64,000 nt of DNA, taken from Azadirachta indica (taxonomy: Eukaryota; Streptophyta; Magnoliopsida; Sapindales; Meliaceae). The notes under the pieces were generated by a model, which made no database searches, was not told where the DNA came from, and saw nothing but the letters and a program-made list of their open reading frames with translations. Both the position numbers and the translations under genes were made by a program. This document shows positions 25,535 through 37,210 of the stretch, piece after piece (position 1 is the stretch's first letter; each line of letters opens with the position of its first letter). The DNA is taken from contig CM040452.1 in the NCBI GenBank assembly GCA_022749755.1, positions 1,506,350 to 1,570,349 of the forward strand, given 5' to 3'.

Positions 25535-28500
25535 ATGCCGTTTATTTCGGACACGGCCAGCGCGATTAAGAGCAGGTTCGGCTTCCACAACCGATCCGTC
25601 TCCTCGGAATCTGTGCCGTCGTTTCGCGCTTCTCCAGATCTTTCTCTCAAGTCAGCGTCGAAAGAGCATCATAAAGCGCAGTCGCAGGCTGCCGCTTTGC
25701 CGGTTCGCAGCATCGACGAATGGGATGAGACTGCAGCTACCAGCTCTGGTTCATCTCAGGGTTTCGAGTTCTGTGAGGATCCTTCGTTCTGGAAGGATCA
25801 CAATGTACAGGTAAATGTTCAATAATTAGATACGATTGGAATTACTGCTGGGCTGCTTGCTGATTATTGGAAATTGATTTCATATTTTCTAGTGAAGTTA
25901 TGTATTCTCTGTTACGCACTTAATTTTAACTTATATGCAAAAATCATTTTATAATATATGCTGATTTTTATTGATGTATAATTTAAAAAATTTTGTGCTG
26001 TGAAGTTAATATGTATTTAACGAGAAAGTTGATGACTGACTGGAGTTTTTCTCCTTTTATCAACAATTATTATGATTAGGTAATTATAAGAATTCGTCCC
26101 CTGAGTAGTTCCGAGATATCGCTGCAAGGCTACAACAAATGTATTAGGCAGGAGAGCTGTCAGACAATTACTTGGACGGGACATCCTGAGTCCCGGTTCA
26201 CATTCGATCTTGTTGCAGATGAGCATGTTAGCCAGGTATTGCTTTTAGTTGTTTGGTGTATACTGCTCATGTTGCTCTTGAATATTGGTTGGTGTATGGT
26301 AGAACTCATATAAGTGATGTTACAGGAGCAGTTGTTTAAAGTGGCTGGTGTGCCCATGGTGGAAAATTGCATGGGAGGATACAACAGTTGCATGTTTGCA
26401 TATGGCCAAGTAAGCTTCTAATAATTCAATTTAATTTGTTTGTTTGAGTTTGTGTACAATGAGTTAGTGAACTAACATTTTACTTGGTTAAGAGGTTCAG
26501 CATAGTTGGTCTGTGCCTCTGAAATTATATGATTTAAGTTACCATTTCTTTGTACAGACGGGAAGTGGCAAGACTCACACGATGCTGGGAGATATTGAGG
26601 AAAGTACTCAGAGACATAGTGTCAACAGTGGGATGACACCTAGAGTCTTTGAATACTTGTTTTCAAGGATTCAAAAGGTATTCTATTGCTGAACTAGATG
26701 GCTTTTTGTGTGATGGTCTAGAATGTCAAAAACATAATTAACAAGGTTCTATTTATATGAGGCCCCTTGGCATAGCTTGGGTGGTCTAAAGCACGCTTGA
26801 CACTCTCACGCTATTTCGAGTTCAAGTAATAGTAGGGGGCAAGGATTTGGTGTTTCATGGGTGTGGTTTCTCACTCCCATCTAAAACCTTTTAAAATAAA
26901 TTTATTTATTTATAAGAGATGAAGCATGAATACTTTTCCAAGAAGTAGGTAATCTAATGAGATAACGAGGCTTGATAAATTAACTTTTGGGTGCAAAATA
27001 TATGTCATGTGTTCAAAATCAAATTTCACCATCTTACGTAAATATTAATAATATTATGTTTTTTTGTAATAAGAAAATCTTGAAAACACTTTGTTACTAC
27101 TTGGTAGTATTAAGCAACTTCAAATGTATTGAAGAACAACTTTAACATGTATATCCAAGAGGTCTTTAAACAGAGATGGTAGGTGTTCATATCAATGGTA
27201 ATTCAGTCTTTTGTCAATTTATAAACGCAGAGGATTTGTATATATGAACTAACAATGACTTGTTTCCCAGAAATCACTTCATTAGTTGGTTTCCTAATTT
27301 TGGATGTCAGTATCTTCTATGTATGATAGTTATAATTTTTTCTTATCTTATTCACTTACATCTTTTTATTCCCGGGATCATATAGCAACTTCTATTGACT
27401 AGTCTTTGTGTGGCAGGAAAAAGGTGCCCGGAAAGATGAGAAGTTAAGATTTACTTGTAAATGCTCGTTTTTGGAAATATACAATGAGCAGATTCTTGAT
27501 CTTTTGGACCCGTCTTCCAGTAATCTACAGGTATGCATAACTAACATTGTGCGTGTTGAAGGTTCATCTCTCCAGTTTCATTTTCTATTATGATTATCCC
27601 TAAGGAAAACAAATTGAAACTATGTTCCAAGTAATGAAGCACTTCTCATATTTGTTCTCTAATTACCATTTGAAATTACCTGGTCATTGAAAATATTTAA
27701 TGGATGCTCTTGGGCAATCATATGTTATTAAGAACTACTTAGTTATTCATGAGTGACATGTGTGCATCTGATAAAGGAAAGATTCTCTTTGAGCAAAGCA
27801 ACTCATCATAGCTAGCGGGCTTACGTAGAAGTATGAAAAATGTCACATTATTGTGAGCTTCAGTGACCACATAAAGGCTTATTTATGCATTGCACAATCA
27901 TTAGTTCCTGTCACACACTCATAACTCTTTTTTCTTTTGTGCTTCAACTATTAAGTGTGTGAATAAATGATAAAGCATTGTTTGGAGATGAGGGCAATTT
28001 CCTAGTGAATGTCTTCTATCTTATGAAATGCCAAGCTTATTTAACTTGGATTTTTTTTTTTGGGTATGTTGCAGATAAGAGAAGACATTAAGAAAGGGGT
28101 TTATGTTGAGAATTTGAAGGAGATAGAAGTTACAAGTGCTCGGGATGTGATTCAACAACTTATTCAGGTATATTTTGCATCTTTACTAGATATGCTCTTT
28201 GATTTTAGTGTGTACACCTGTAGTTGTATCGTGTAACTGGTATTTTATAGTGTTAAAGATACTTGGTGAATAGTAGTGATTGTGCTTTGAGTTATCCCTT
28301 TTATGCAGACTTGCAATTATAGTTATAATATCTGGTTTGAAACATGAAATGTTTATTTACACCAAGGTTGAAGAGCTTTGGTGCTTTGAAATAAGTGTTG
28401 GAGCTTTCATTCTTCTGTTGTGCAGTAGGCAGACAGTTTTTTTCCTCTTGTGAAATAAAAAATTTGAATGTGCAAATAACAGGAAGAAGAAACAATTTTT

Positions 28501-31500
28501 AGAATTATGGGAATCCATGAGTGCAGGAAACACAATATATTAGCATGTCATTTGGACTTTTTCTGAAAAGAACCCAAAAAACCTTTTTAAAGTAATCACT
28601 TTGATCGCGCCTGTCATTTTGTATCCTTGTTTTCTGTATTGAATTTTCAATTACTTTGTATGTATAGTTGATAGAGTTATTATTTATTCTGTTAACATAT
28701 CATCGCCTATTCCATACCAGTAACTTTAAATGGACAAATGAATTTCTTGAATTTAAAACTTCTAAATTTTCACTGGAATAGGAGTGGCATTTGTTTGTTC
28801 TCTCTTTATTGACTTTTTGTAATATAATAGCTTATTAAACCCTACTGAGATTTCAGGGTGCAGCAAATAGAAAGGTTGCTGCCACTAATATGAACCGAGC
28901 AAGTAGTCGTTCTCACAGTGTCTTTACATGTATTATTGAAAGTGAGGTGAGTGAGCTGTTAAGTTTTTTTTTTCTGTTTCTATTCCTATTTTTCTGTTTT
29001 CTAAATTTGCAGTTGTTGAGTGAGTTTGAAGCTAAGTTTCCATCTTTAATTGCATGGTGATTGCCAGTGGGAATCTCAAGGTGTAACTCACCATCGGTTT
29101 GCCCGCCTCAATCTTGTTGATTTAGCTGGATCTGAAAGGTAAGGATAGAGAAATGAGTGAGATTGTCAAAAAAAGCTAAAGTGTTTCTTGACATTGATTT
29201 AAGTTATTTTTCACAATTGTTTTGTTATGGTTTGATCACAGACAGAAGAGTTCTGGTGCAGAAGGTGAACGCCTCAAGGAAGCTACTAATATCAACAAGT
29301 CTCTTTCAACGTTGGGGTGTGTTTTCCCTATCTTTCACAATCAGTTTTCTAGTAAATGAAATATTTGACATCTTCAGAGATTTTTTATCCTCTATATTGG
29401 TTCTTGCAGGCTTGTGATTATGAACCTTGTTAGTATCTCTAATGGGAAGTCACTCCATGTTCCTTATCGTGATTCAAAGCTTACATTCTTACTTCAGGTA
29501 GACAATAAGTGCTGATCGTAAATAATCCTTAAGAAGCAAATTCTCGTTTGCAGTAGATGGGTTATATTACATAAATTTCATATAATCAAAATAAGCTCTT
29601 TGAGTACTTGACGTGGTATGTAATTATCTTGTGCTAAAATTTACTGCTTTACAAAACTTTTTACTATTTGAAGGATCATTAATGTAACTTCTTTTTACAA
29701 GAACCACATTTTCTTTTACACAAAACTACTCATTTTAACTCATGTTTAAGAAGTATAAAAATTTTAAAATATTTTGCAGAACTCTGTTTGTTTATCTAGA
29801 AACCTTTTGTTAATAGCTTGTATCATCTCTACAACGGCAGCAGCAAAAAATTACCTAACTATTTTGGCTATTGTCTTATTTTTCAGGATTCACTGGGAGG
29901 AAATTCAAAAACTACTATAATTGCAAATGTCAGTCCATCTAGTTGGTCAGTCAATACTTCATTCTTTATGCATCTACTTAAAGTTATAGTTTGCCTTATT
30001 TATAAACTTCTCAAGAGTTCCGAATTTTCATTAATTTGTTTATGGATAAATTGAAATTTCTTGTACTTTCTAACTTCTATGGATATGTTTCCTTTTTCTT
30101 TTTAAAGCATAAATTGAAGTTTTACCTCAATTTCAAGTTCCTGGCATTGTATTATTACTTTCTCTACTATTAGTTTCAACAAGGTCAACTGGCTCATCAT
30201 TTTAGTGTAAATGCATATTGATATGTGACAAAATTTTTGGTCTTTTGCAGTTGTTCATTGGAGACCCTGAGCACTTTGAAGTTTGCACAACGTGCTAAAT
30301 TTATTAAGAACAATGTATGTAATCTCAAATTTTCATTTTTGTCCTTTTATGTTCCTTTGGTTTCGTCAAGAATGAGTATCACTTTTATGACTTTGGGTGG
30401 ACAGGAGCATCTATGAGGTTTTATGTAGCTATGAGTTTTGCAATCTCATTTTTGTTTTTTGTCTTTTTCTTTTTGTTTTAAAGTGGTTTGGGACATGTCT
30501 TCTAGCATAGCAAACACTTTTAGTGCTTGCGTTTGTAACTTTGAATTACCATTACTTCTAATTTTTGTGCAGGCAATTGTAAATGAAGATGCTTCTGGAG
30601 ATGTTATTGCTATGCGAATTGAGATTCAACAACTTAAGGTGCTATGCTCAACTTTGTGATTTTTTGATTGCTGTACTTCATAATATATCCTGTAGTAACA
30701 CTGTTTCTTGAAGATCTTTTCTGGAAGGTATAATTTCAGACTTCATTCAGTTGCTATTGTACTTCAGATATTTCTTGCTCAAAATAAAGTTTTATGAACT
30801 TATGGTTCAATTGCTATTTTATGCAATATAGATCAAATGCTAGAGTAAAATTTCTTTGGATTATCTAATTAAACTATTTTGATAATGCATTTCTACATAA
30901 ACACAATTCTGTTCACTCCTGAAAAAGCAACATAGATAGATTGCTCATGCCATCCCCTAAAAATTTGGCATTTGCTAGATTTATTTTGTTTTACTTCCTA
31001 AGCATACTTGGTTTCATAAGTAATTTTCTATTATGTACTTCAATTGCATTTTTCTAAATTTTTTTTCAGAAAAAGGTATCTCGTCTACGGGATTTGGTCA
31101 ATGGAGGGGCTGAAGGTCTCGTTAATGATACTTTTGCCGTAAGCATTCCAGCATCTCCAGGATCATTCAAGTGGGAAGGGCTCCATGGGTCATTTAGTCC
31201 ACTTACATCTGATAAAAGGATGTCTCAGGTTAGAACTATTACTTTTTCATTTAGGAGTAACCATATGGTTAGACTTCTTACTCGCCAATTCTTTTGTTTT
31301 ACCTTTTTACAGAAGAAAGATTACGAACTTGCACTTGTTGGGGCATTCAGGAGGGAAAAGGAGAAAGACATCTCCTTACAGGCTTTGGCTGCTGAAAATG
31401 AGGCAGCTATGCGGTTGGTATGTCCCACAAGAAATATTGATTCATTAATACTATTCTTGGCTGAAAATTTTAGGATGTATATAATTCAGTGCTATAATTC

Positions 31501-34500
31501 TCTTCTTAGAATAGAATCAGACAAAATGAACTGCAAAAGATAGATTTCCATATTTTTTATTAGATGCTAAAATCTTAGCTCAGAATTGGTCAATACTCTA
31601 TATGATCACAAAATTTGCATGTAAGTTGTTTTTTTTGGTATGCTGATTCATCTATTATGGTTAATATGGTTACCCTGATACAGAACTTCTCCAAATAATA
31701 ACTTCTGTACTTCATTTTTAATTAGGCCAAACAAAGAGAGGATGAGATACAGGGCCTCAAGATGAGGCTACGATTCCGGGAAGCAGGAATTAAGAGGCTT
31801 GAAGCAGTTGCTTCTGGAAAGATTTCCGCTGAGACACACTTATTGAAAGAAAAGGAGGAATATCTGAAGGAAATTGAGGTTCTCAGGACCCAGGTTGATC
31901 GGAACCAAGAAGTAACCAGATTTGCCATGGAGAATCTGCGGCTCAAAGAGGAAATAAGAAGGCATGTGCTTTTCACACAACTATTTTATAATGCATGGAC
32001 TTTCATACCAATAATTCTATTTGTCTTCTATTTTAGTGGTTTTTCCAACGGAAATCTGAATAAAGTTTATCCATATTGAGAAAATCAGTTTCATAAGCAT
32101 GATATAATGTTATATATCTATTAACAAATTTGGAAGTCAGATTCTTGTGATAATGAGATGATAAGTTTCAAATTTAAAACTGAAGTTCCCTACTGAAATA
32201 AGATGTCCCATGAGTTCAGTGTTTGCTTCATTTGCCTGTGTACAGTGGATGTTTGTCAAGCATGAGGATTTCCAGATATTGTTGTTCTCATATTTTTGCT
32301 GAGACATCGTATTTGCTGATACATAGTTCTTCTCGCTTTTTGCTCTGACGCGCAGACTGAAGTCATTTTGTGAAGAAGGGCAACATGAGATGATGAATCA
32401 ACAGATCATGGTGTTAGAGAATAAGGTGCCAAAATTGATTTTTGAACTCTCCAGATAAATTATATGCATATATTTTGGATTTCACTTGTATCTATTGATC
32501 AAATGTGCAGTTGCTAGAAGCACTAGACTGGAAACTTATGCATGAATCAGACTCTTCAGCACCTCAGGTTCTTAACAAGCCTTTATTTTCTAATTAATTC
32601 TTGTATTTGAATTGATTAGTGGGAGACAGAACTTTGATTTTTTTATTGTTTATGTGCTAGAAGGAAAATTCAAATTCGGTAGCAGTGACAGAAATTTGCA
32701 CTGATGGTGATTTACTGATCTCTGGCAAGGCAAGTTTCAGATACTTTTTTCAATGTGTTTTTCCAGCATGGCTATTTTCTATTGTGCATCTGATTTTTTA
32801 TGGATTGGAGAAGCTAATGCAGCTTAAATTAACATAGCATACATAACTTCAATTGAGTTTTAAATTTTTAACAGATTAGTGGGTTATATATGAAGCAGTG
32901 AATCAATGAATGAGTTGCCAAGATGATCTGTGATCTTGGATGTTTGCAAGACTATGTGTTGAATTTGGTTTTACTTTCCATAGAATTAATTATTGGGAAC
33001 ATGGTAGCTTTCAAATTTCATTGTCTGTCCTTTGAATTTTTTTTCTAAATTGAATTGTCTGGCAACATACTTTTGTCGCCAGTCCTTTGAGTTGAGGCTG
33101 ATCAAAAGTAACACAAGGTTACACCTGCCAAGGCATTTGTTGAGTTGTCTGTAAATCTGAATGATTGCCTGCTACTTTTAATTGTCAGTTCTGCATTGAA
33201 ACTAGTTCTTATATATCAACAGTTATAGAGTTCTAAAAAATTTAGTATTCTTTTTATCACAGGAATCAGGATCTCCCTGGCGCACTTCAGTTAATGAGGA
33301 AAATGAATTCCTTCGTATGCAGGTAAATAATTTACTTCGATGTATTTCGTATATTTCAAATTATTTCATTTAAAAAGGGTAGCTCTCATATATCACATTA
33401 ATTGGACGGATTTCTTCTTGTACTATAGGCTATTCATAACCAGGCTGAAATGGAAAGACTCCAAAAACAATTAGAATTCTCCTTTGAGGAGAAAGCAAAG
33501 CTGGAAAGGTGGTTGTCAAATCTCTGCTTTTGTTGGATAATTTAAATTGATTGAGCTGTTAGAATTTTGCTTTAGTATTTAATTCCAGATTGGATAAACC
33601 TTTTGGATTTCAGTGTCTTAATATTAATTTTATGAATGTGACAGGCAAGTGAGTGATCTGGTTAAGAAACTTGAAGACAAGACTTGTTCTACCCCTGTAA
33701 AGGATGAATCACAACAAACTGGCCTTCCTTCTTTGGGAACTAATGTACCCCTGCCCATCATTAATTTTGATGACCAGATGGAGCTGAAAACTATGGTTGA
33801 TGCTATTGCAGCTGCAAGTCAAAGGGAGGCAGAGGCTCATCAGACGGCAATTGTGTTGTCCACAACAAATGATGAGCTAATATTGAAGCTTGAGGCCTTA
33901 AATGAGGAAAAGTGCAAACTCAATAAACTGAATGACGAGCTACAGCTGAAGCATAAGGTCTTAATTGAGGAAAAGAGTAATCTTATAGAATTGTATGAAC
34001 GAAAAGAGACAGAGACCAAAAAAGTAGTTGAGAGTCTAGAGCATCAACTTGTGGAAATGCATGAAGAAAATGACAAATTATTGGGTATGTATGAACAAGC
34101 CATGCAAGAGCGGGATGAATTTAAAAGAATGGTTTCTTTAGGTAGACAAAACAAAGCTGAAGTAAGAGTAGAGTTTGATTGCCCAGAGAAACTTGTTGAA
34201 ATTGATGGAGGGAAGCAGCAGATCACATCAGGTCAACCTGGTCTCCTAGCTGGAGAAAATTCCAAGTTCGAAAATCCTACAGTATCTGTTGACAAAATTT
34301 CTAGATTGGATGTGCGTGATGGATTCGGTCCGTGTATTGGGAATTCTCAAGCCAAGGAAGAAAATCACATCAAGCCTCAAGTGGAAGAATTGCAAGCATC
34401 AGAGCAAACTCCTAGTTATGTGGCAGCTACCGTTGCTGAAATGGAATCAGAGCCATCAAATGTTGCTACGGCAAAGTTCACAGAAGATCTAAATTTGGTC

Positions 34501-35601
34501 AAAGTGAAGCTGGAAAAAGCACAAGAAAAGCTTTCAGCTTCTGCCAATACCGTTACTCTATTTGGTTCAGTCGAGAAAGCATTCGCTGAGATTGATAAGC
34601 TTTCAAAAGAAATTGAAGCAATGGAAGCCATTATCCAGGACAAGCAACAACAGTTCAGAACCCTTAAACACCTTTCTTCTGAAATGCAAGAGAGAAAAGT
34701 GCTTGTAGATAATAAGTTGTTGGCACTCAAGTATTCTCTGTCAAGTTTTTCTTCATCGGTAGCATACTTTGAACAGAGAGAAGCTCGATCAAGGGCAAGA
34801 GTAATTGCTTCAGTGACTTACCTGAATCAGAAGAAAGAGGAATCAATACATCTTCAAGCTTGCAAGAGAGAAGTTGAGGCTGCTCTGGGAAAGGTTCAAC
34901 AATATGAAGCTGAATTGAGGAAAAACCTTGCACTCTTGAAATCAAAACTTGAGGAAGAGAATAAAAGGCAAGAGAATGATAAGGTTCTCTTTGCGATAGA
35001 TAATATTGAGAAAATAGAAAACTCACAGAAAAACTGGAATTTGGGTGGTAAAGCTACTGAATTGCTGAAGTCGGAAGAAGAAAAAACCAAGCTGCAAACC
35101 GAGATAAAGTTATCTCGAGAAAAACTTGCCATTGCAAAAAGGGAATTTGAGGATTTGACTAAGAAATCCTGGAAGATAGATAATGACTTACAAACTGTCC
35201 AAATGGAGATACAGAAAAGTTCGAGATCTGTCGAGGAGATAGAGCTTGCACATCAGGCTGTGATCCAAGAAAAAGAAATTCTCTTGGAAATTAGAGAGAA
35301 AGGCAAGGCAGAGATCGATAGCATGATTCTTGAATACCAACAACATGTGTTTGAGGCAGATTTGAAGGAGGGAGAAATGGAGATTTTGGAAGAAGAGTTA
35401 CAACTACAGTTGAGAAGAGTACAAGAGTTGCAGGCACTTCGGTCTGCGGCTGTGGAGAAGAAGAGCAAACTATTGGAACACACAAATGGTAGTAGTTTAT
35501 GCTTATTATCAGAAAAGATGGAAGAAGAGCTTCAAAGCGTTTGGGCATATGTCTTGGAGGCAAAGACATTGCTGTTGGATGATGAGTCAAATAAAAGGTA
35601 A
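25535..35601 (+). CDS. KIN12E: Kinesin-like protein KIN-12E
   Basis: Plus-end-type kinesin of the plant KIN-12 (phragmoplast/division-plane) group. 22 exons give 1382 residues: 25535-25810, 26080-26235, 26326-26409, 26558-26677, 27417-27530, 28075-28167, 28857-28946, 29068-29138, 29242-29316, 29410-29497, 29887-29945, 30251-30314, 30573-30638, 31070-31228, 31313-31417, 31726-31961, 32356-32425, 32511-32567, 32661-32729, 33263-33322, 33429-33508, 33645-35601. The motor spans about 89-430: P-loop GQTGSGKT 171-178, switch I NMNRASSRSH 292-301, switch II DLAGSE 329-334. The rest is mostly long coiled coil. The N-terminus MPFISDTASAIKSRFGF resembles Arabidopsis KIN-12E. The introns at 31962 and 32730 have GC donors. 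The last codons AAAAG/GTAAGT form a perfect donor, so a further exon (35735-35777) may replace the current stop and give 1395 residues. The promoter carries MSA motifs. Confidence 0.93.
26760..26965 (+). mobile_element. Possible tRNA-derived SINE in a kinesin intron
   Basis: Within the fourth kinesin intron (26678-27416) is a tRNA-like head. A box-A-like TAGCTTGGGTGG is at 26773-26784 and a box-B-like TTTCGAGTTC at 26814-26823, about 30 bp apart as in pol III promoters. A body with TTTCATGGGTGTGG and an AT-rich tail (about 26890-26920) follows. The head does not fold into a proper tRNA. I did not find convincing target duplications, so this stays a candidate. Confidence 0.35.
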
Positions 35602-35734
35602 GTTTTTCGCTTTTCTTTTGTAACATTTGCAATACTTCCACACAAAAAAAAAAAAAAAAAAAAAAGTCTCGAATTCATCCAATATTTGTTGTAATTATTT
35701 GTTACTCAGCAATTTAATTGTGATTTTGTGTTAG

Positions 35735-35777
35735 GTCTTGTTTCATAAGTAACAATTGTCTTTTGGATATAATTTAA
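35735..35777 (+). other. Candidate last exon of the kinesin gene
   Basis: A T-rich acceptor ending in TTAG at 35731-35734 is followed by a short in-phase reading frame. If the perfect donor at 35598 (AAAAG/GTAAGT) is used, the protein would end ...ESNKRSCFISNNCLLDII instead of ...ESNKR. The region is conserved in the duplicated copy near 45950, but there the donor is mutated and the reading frame ends early. Transcript data are needed to choose between the two ends. Confidence 0.4.
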
Positions 35778-35999
35778 ACAAACCATGATGTAAAAAGCTA
35801 AAACGGGTAGCTCTTTCGTAGATAATTGCATTGAATTTCGAATTCACTATGCTAAATAAAAATGTACTTTTTATTTTAACTTGAAAAATAATTATGACTT
35901 TAATTTCATTGCCTATTAAAAATTATTATGAAAAATTACAAACATCAAATGAGTTAGCTTTTATTAAATGAGAATGAAACTTTTAGATTGTATTGAGGG

Positions 36000-37210
36000 A
36001 TATAAAAAAACTCACAAATTCAAACCTAAATTCAATTCCAAAATAAAATAGGAAGTTTTCTCTTTGTCCCAGACACATGAAGCAACATGTATATATTTTG
36101 AGTAATTTATTTCATCAAAATTCCAAACAATTACATCCAAATCTATGAACCTTTGATTAACATCAATTGCTTCACAAAAAATGTTGTTATATTATGTTAA
36201 AATGCTCGTATTATTAAAAATTTATTTTTGATCTTCAGTTGAAATAAAAAAATTGAACTGAAAGTATATTAACCGGCCGATTTAATTTTGCCTGGATTAT
36301 CTATTATTTATTGATTCGATTAACGTTATTCATATAAATAGATGTGGCATTAAAATATGAAATTATACGATCTTTATAATTGAGGAGTTTTGTTTATATT
36401 TATGTAATATTTTTCATTACATTACACAATTTTACGAAAAATTATAGATGTTAATTTGAAAATTGATATATATCTCTTAATGTTTGGAGAAAGACAAATG
36501 CCTCTTAAATTTAGTTATTAACTCTAATTTTCGTTGGTTGACTTATTAATTTATTATTATCTGTATGTCTAAAGTTTTATAAAATAATAAAGTAAGATAT
36601 ACTTTTTTCAATTTAATCTATATTTTAATATTTTTCACATAATACATATTCACAATTATTCTAAATATTTAAGATTGAAACTTTTAAATAATATTTAGTG
36701 ACAAAGTCTCTCGAGAAATTTTCTCTCTGTCCAAACATATTAAATAGTCCACATATATATTTTGAGTGTGTAATTGTTTAAAAGTTTTTATATCGCGTTA
36801 TAATACTCATATTCACAATTATTCTAAGTATTTGATAAAAAATATTTTACCTTGAATTGTAATAAAAAAATTGAGCTGGAACCAAACCAATTAGTCAAGA
36901 TGGTTGTGGTTGGATTATGTAGTTATTTATGGATTCAACTACAATTATTTATACAAATAGACTTTCCATTCAAATTTGAAATTTTGAGTTATTCTTATCT
37001 CATAATTGAGGAGTTTTATTTATATTTATATAACATTTTATAACAAAGCAGTTAAATTTGAGTTATTCCGGAACACAATATAATATATCTATATATTTTG
37101 AGTGTGATTATTTATTTAAAAATTGTTATATTAAATATTATAATATTCACGTTCATAATTATATATTCTAAGGATACGTTTAGTGTAACATTTTAAATAA
37201 AGTTTTTAAG
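36000..37210. repeat. AT-rich degenerate tandem repeat in the kinesin 3' flank
   Basis: Units of roughly 500-630 bp share, in order, a block with AACTTTTAGATTGTATTGAGGG, a block near TTCTCTTTGTCC, a CACAATTATTCTAAATATTT block, TTTTGCCTGGATTATCTATT, and AATTGAGGAGTTTTGTTTAT. The last marker recurs at about 36379 and 37005. The same family lies in the flank of the duplicated kinesin copy at 46080-47400. It is noncoding and very AT-rich, and its origin is unknown. Confidence 0.6.

Noticed and set aside
26760..26840. A tRNA gene
   Set aside because: Pol III-like boxes are present, but the acceptor stem and anticodon arm do not form a proper cloverleaf; reported instead as a possible SINE.
33649..35601. 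Long single-exon frame starting with an internal Met (MSDL) as a separate gene
   Set aside because: It is the last exon of the kinesin gene: the frame extends upstream to an acceptor at 33644 and joins in phase with the exon ending at 33508.
34416..35641. Minus-strand frames of 60-116 codons
   Set aside because: They are shadows of coiled-coil codons on the other strand; the same shadows recur in the duplicate and show no family motif.
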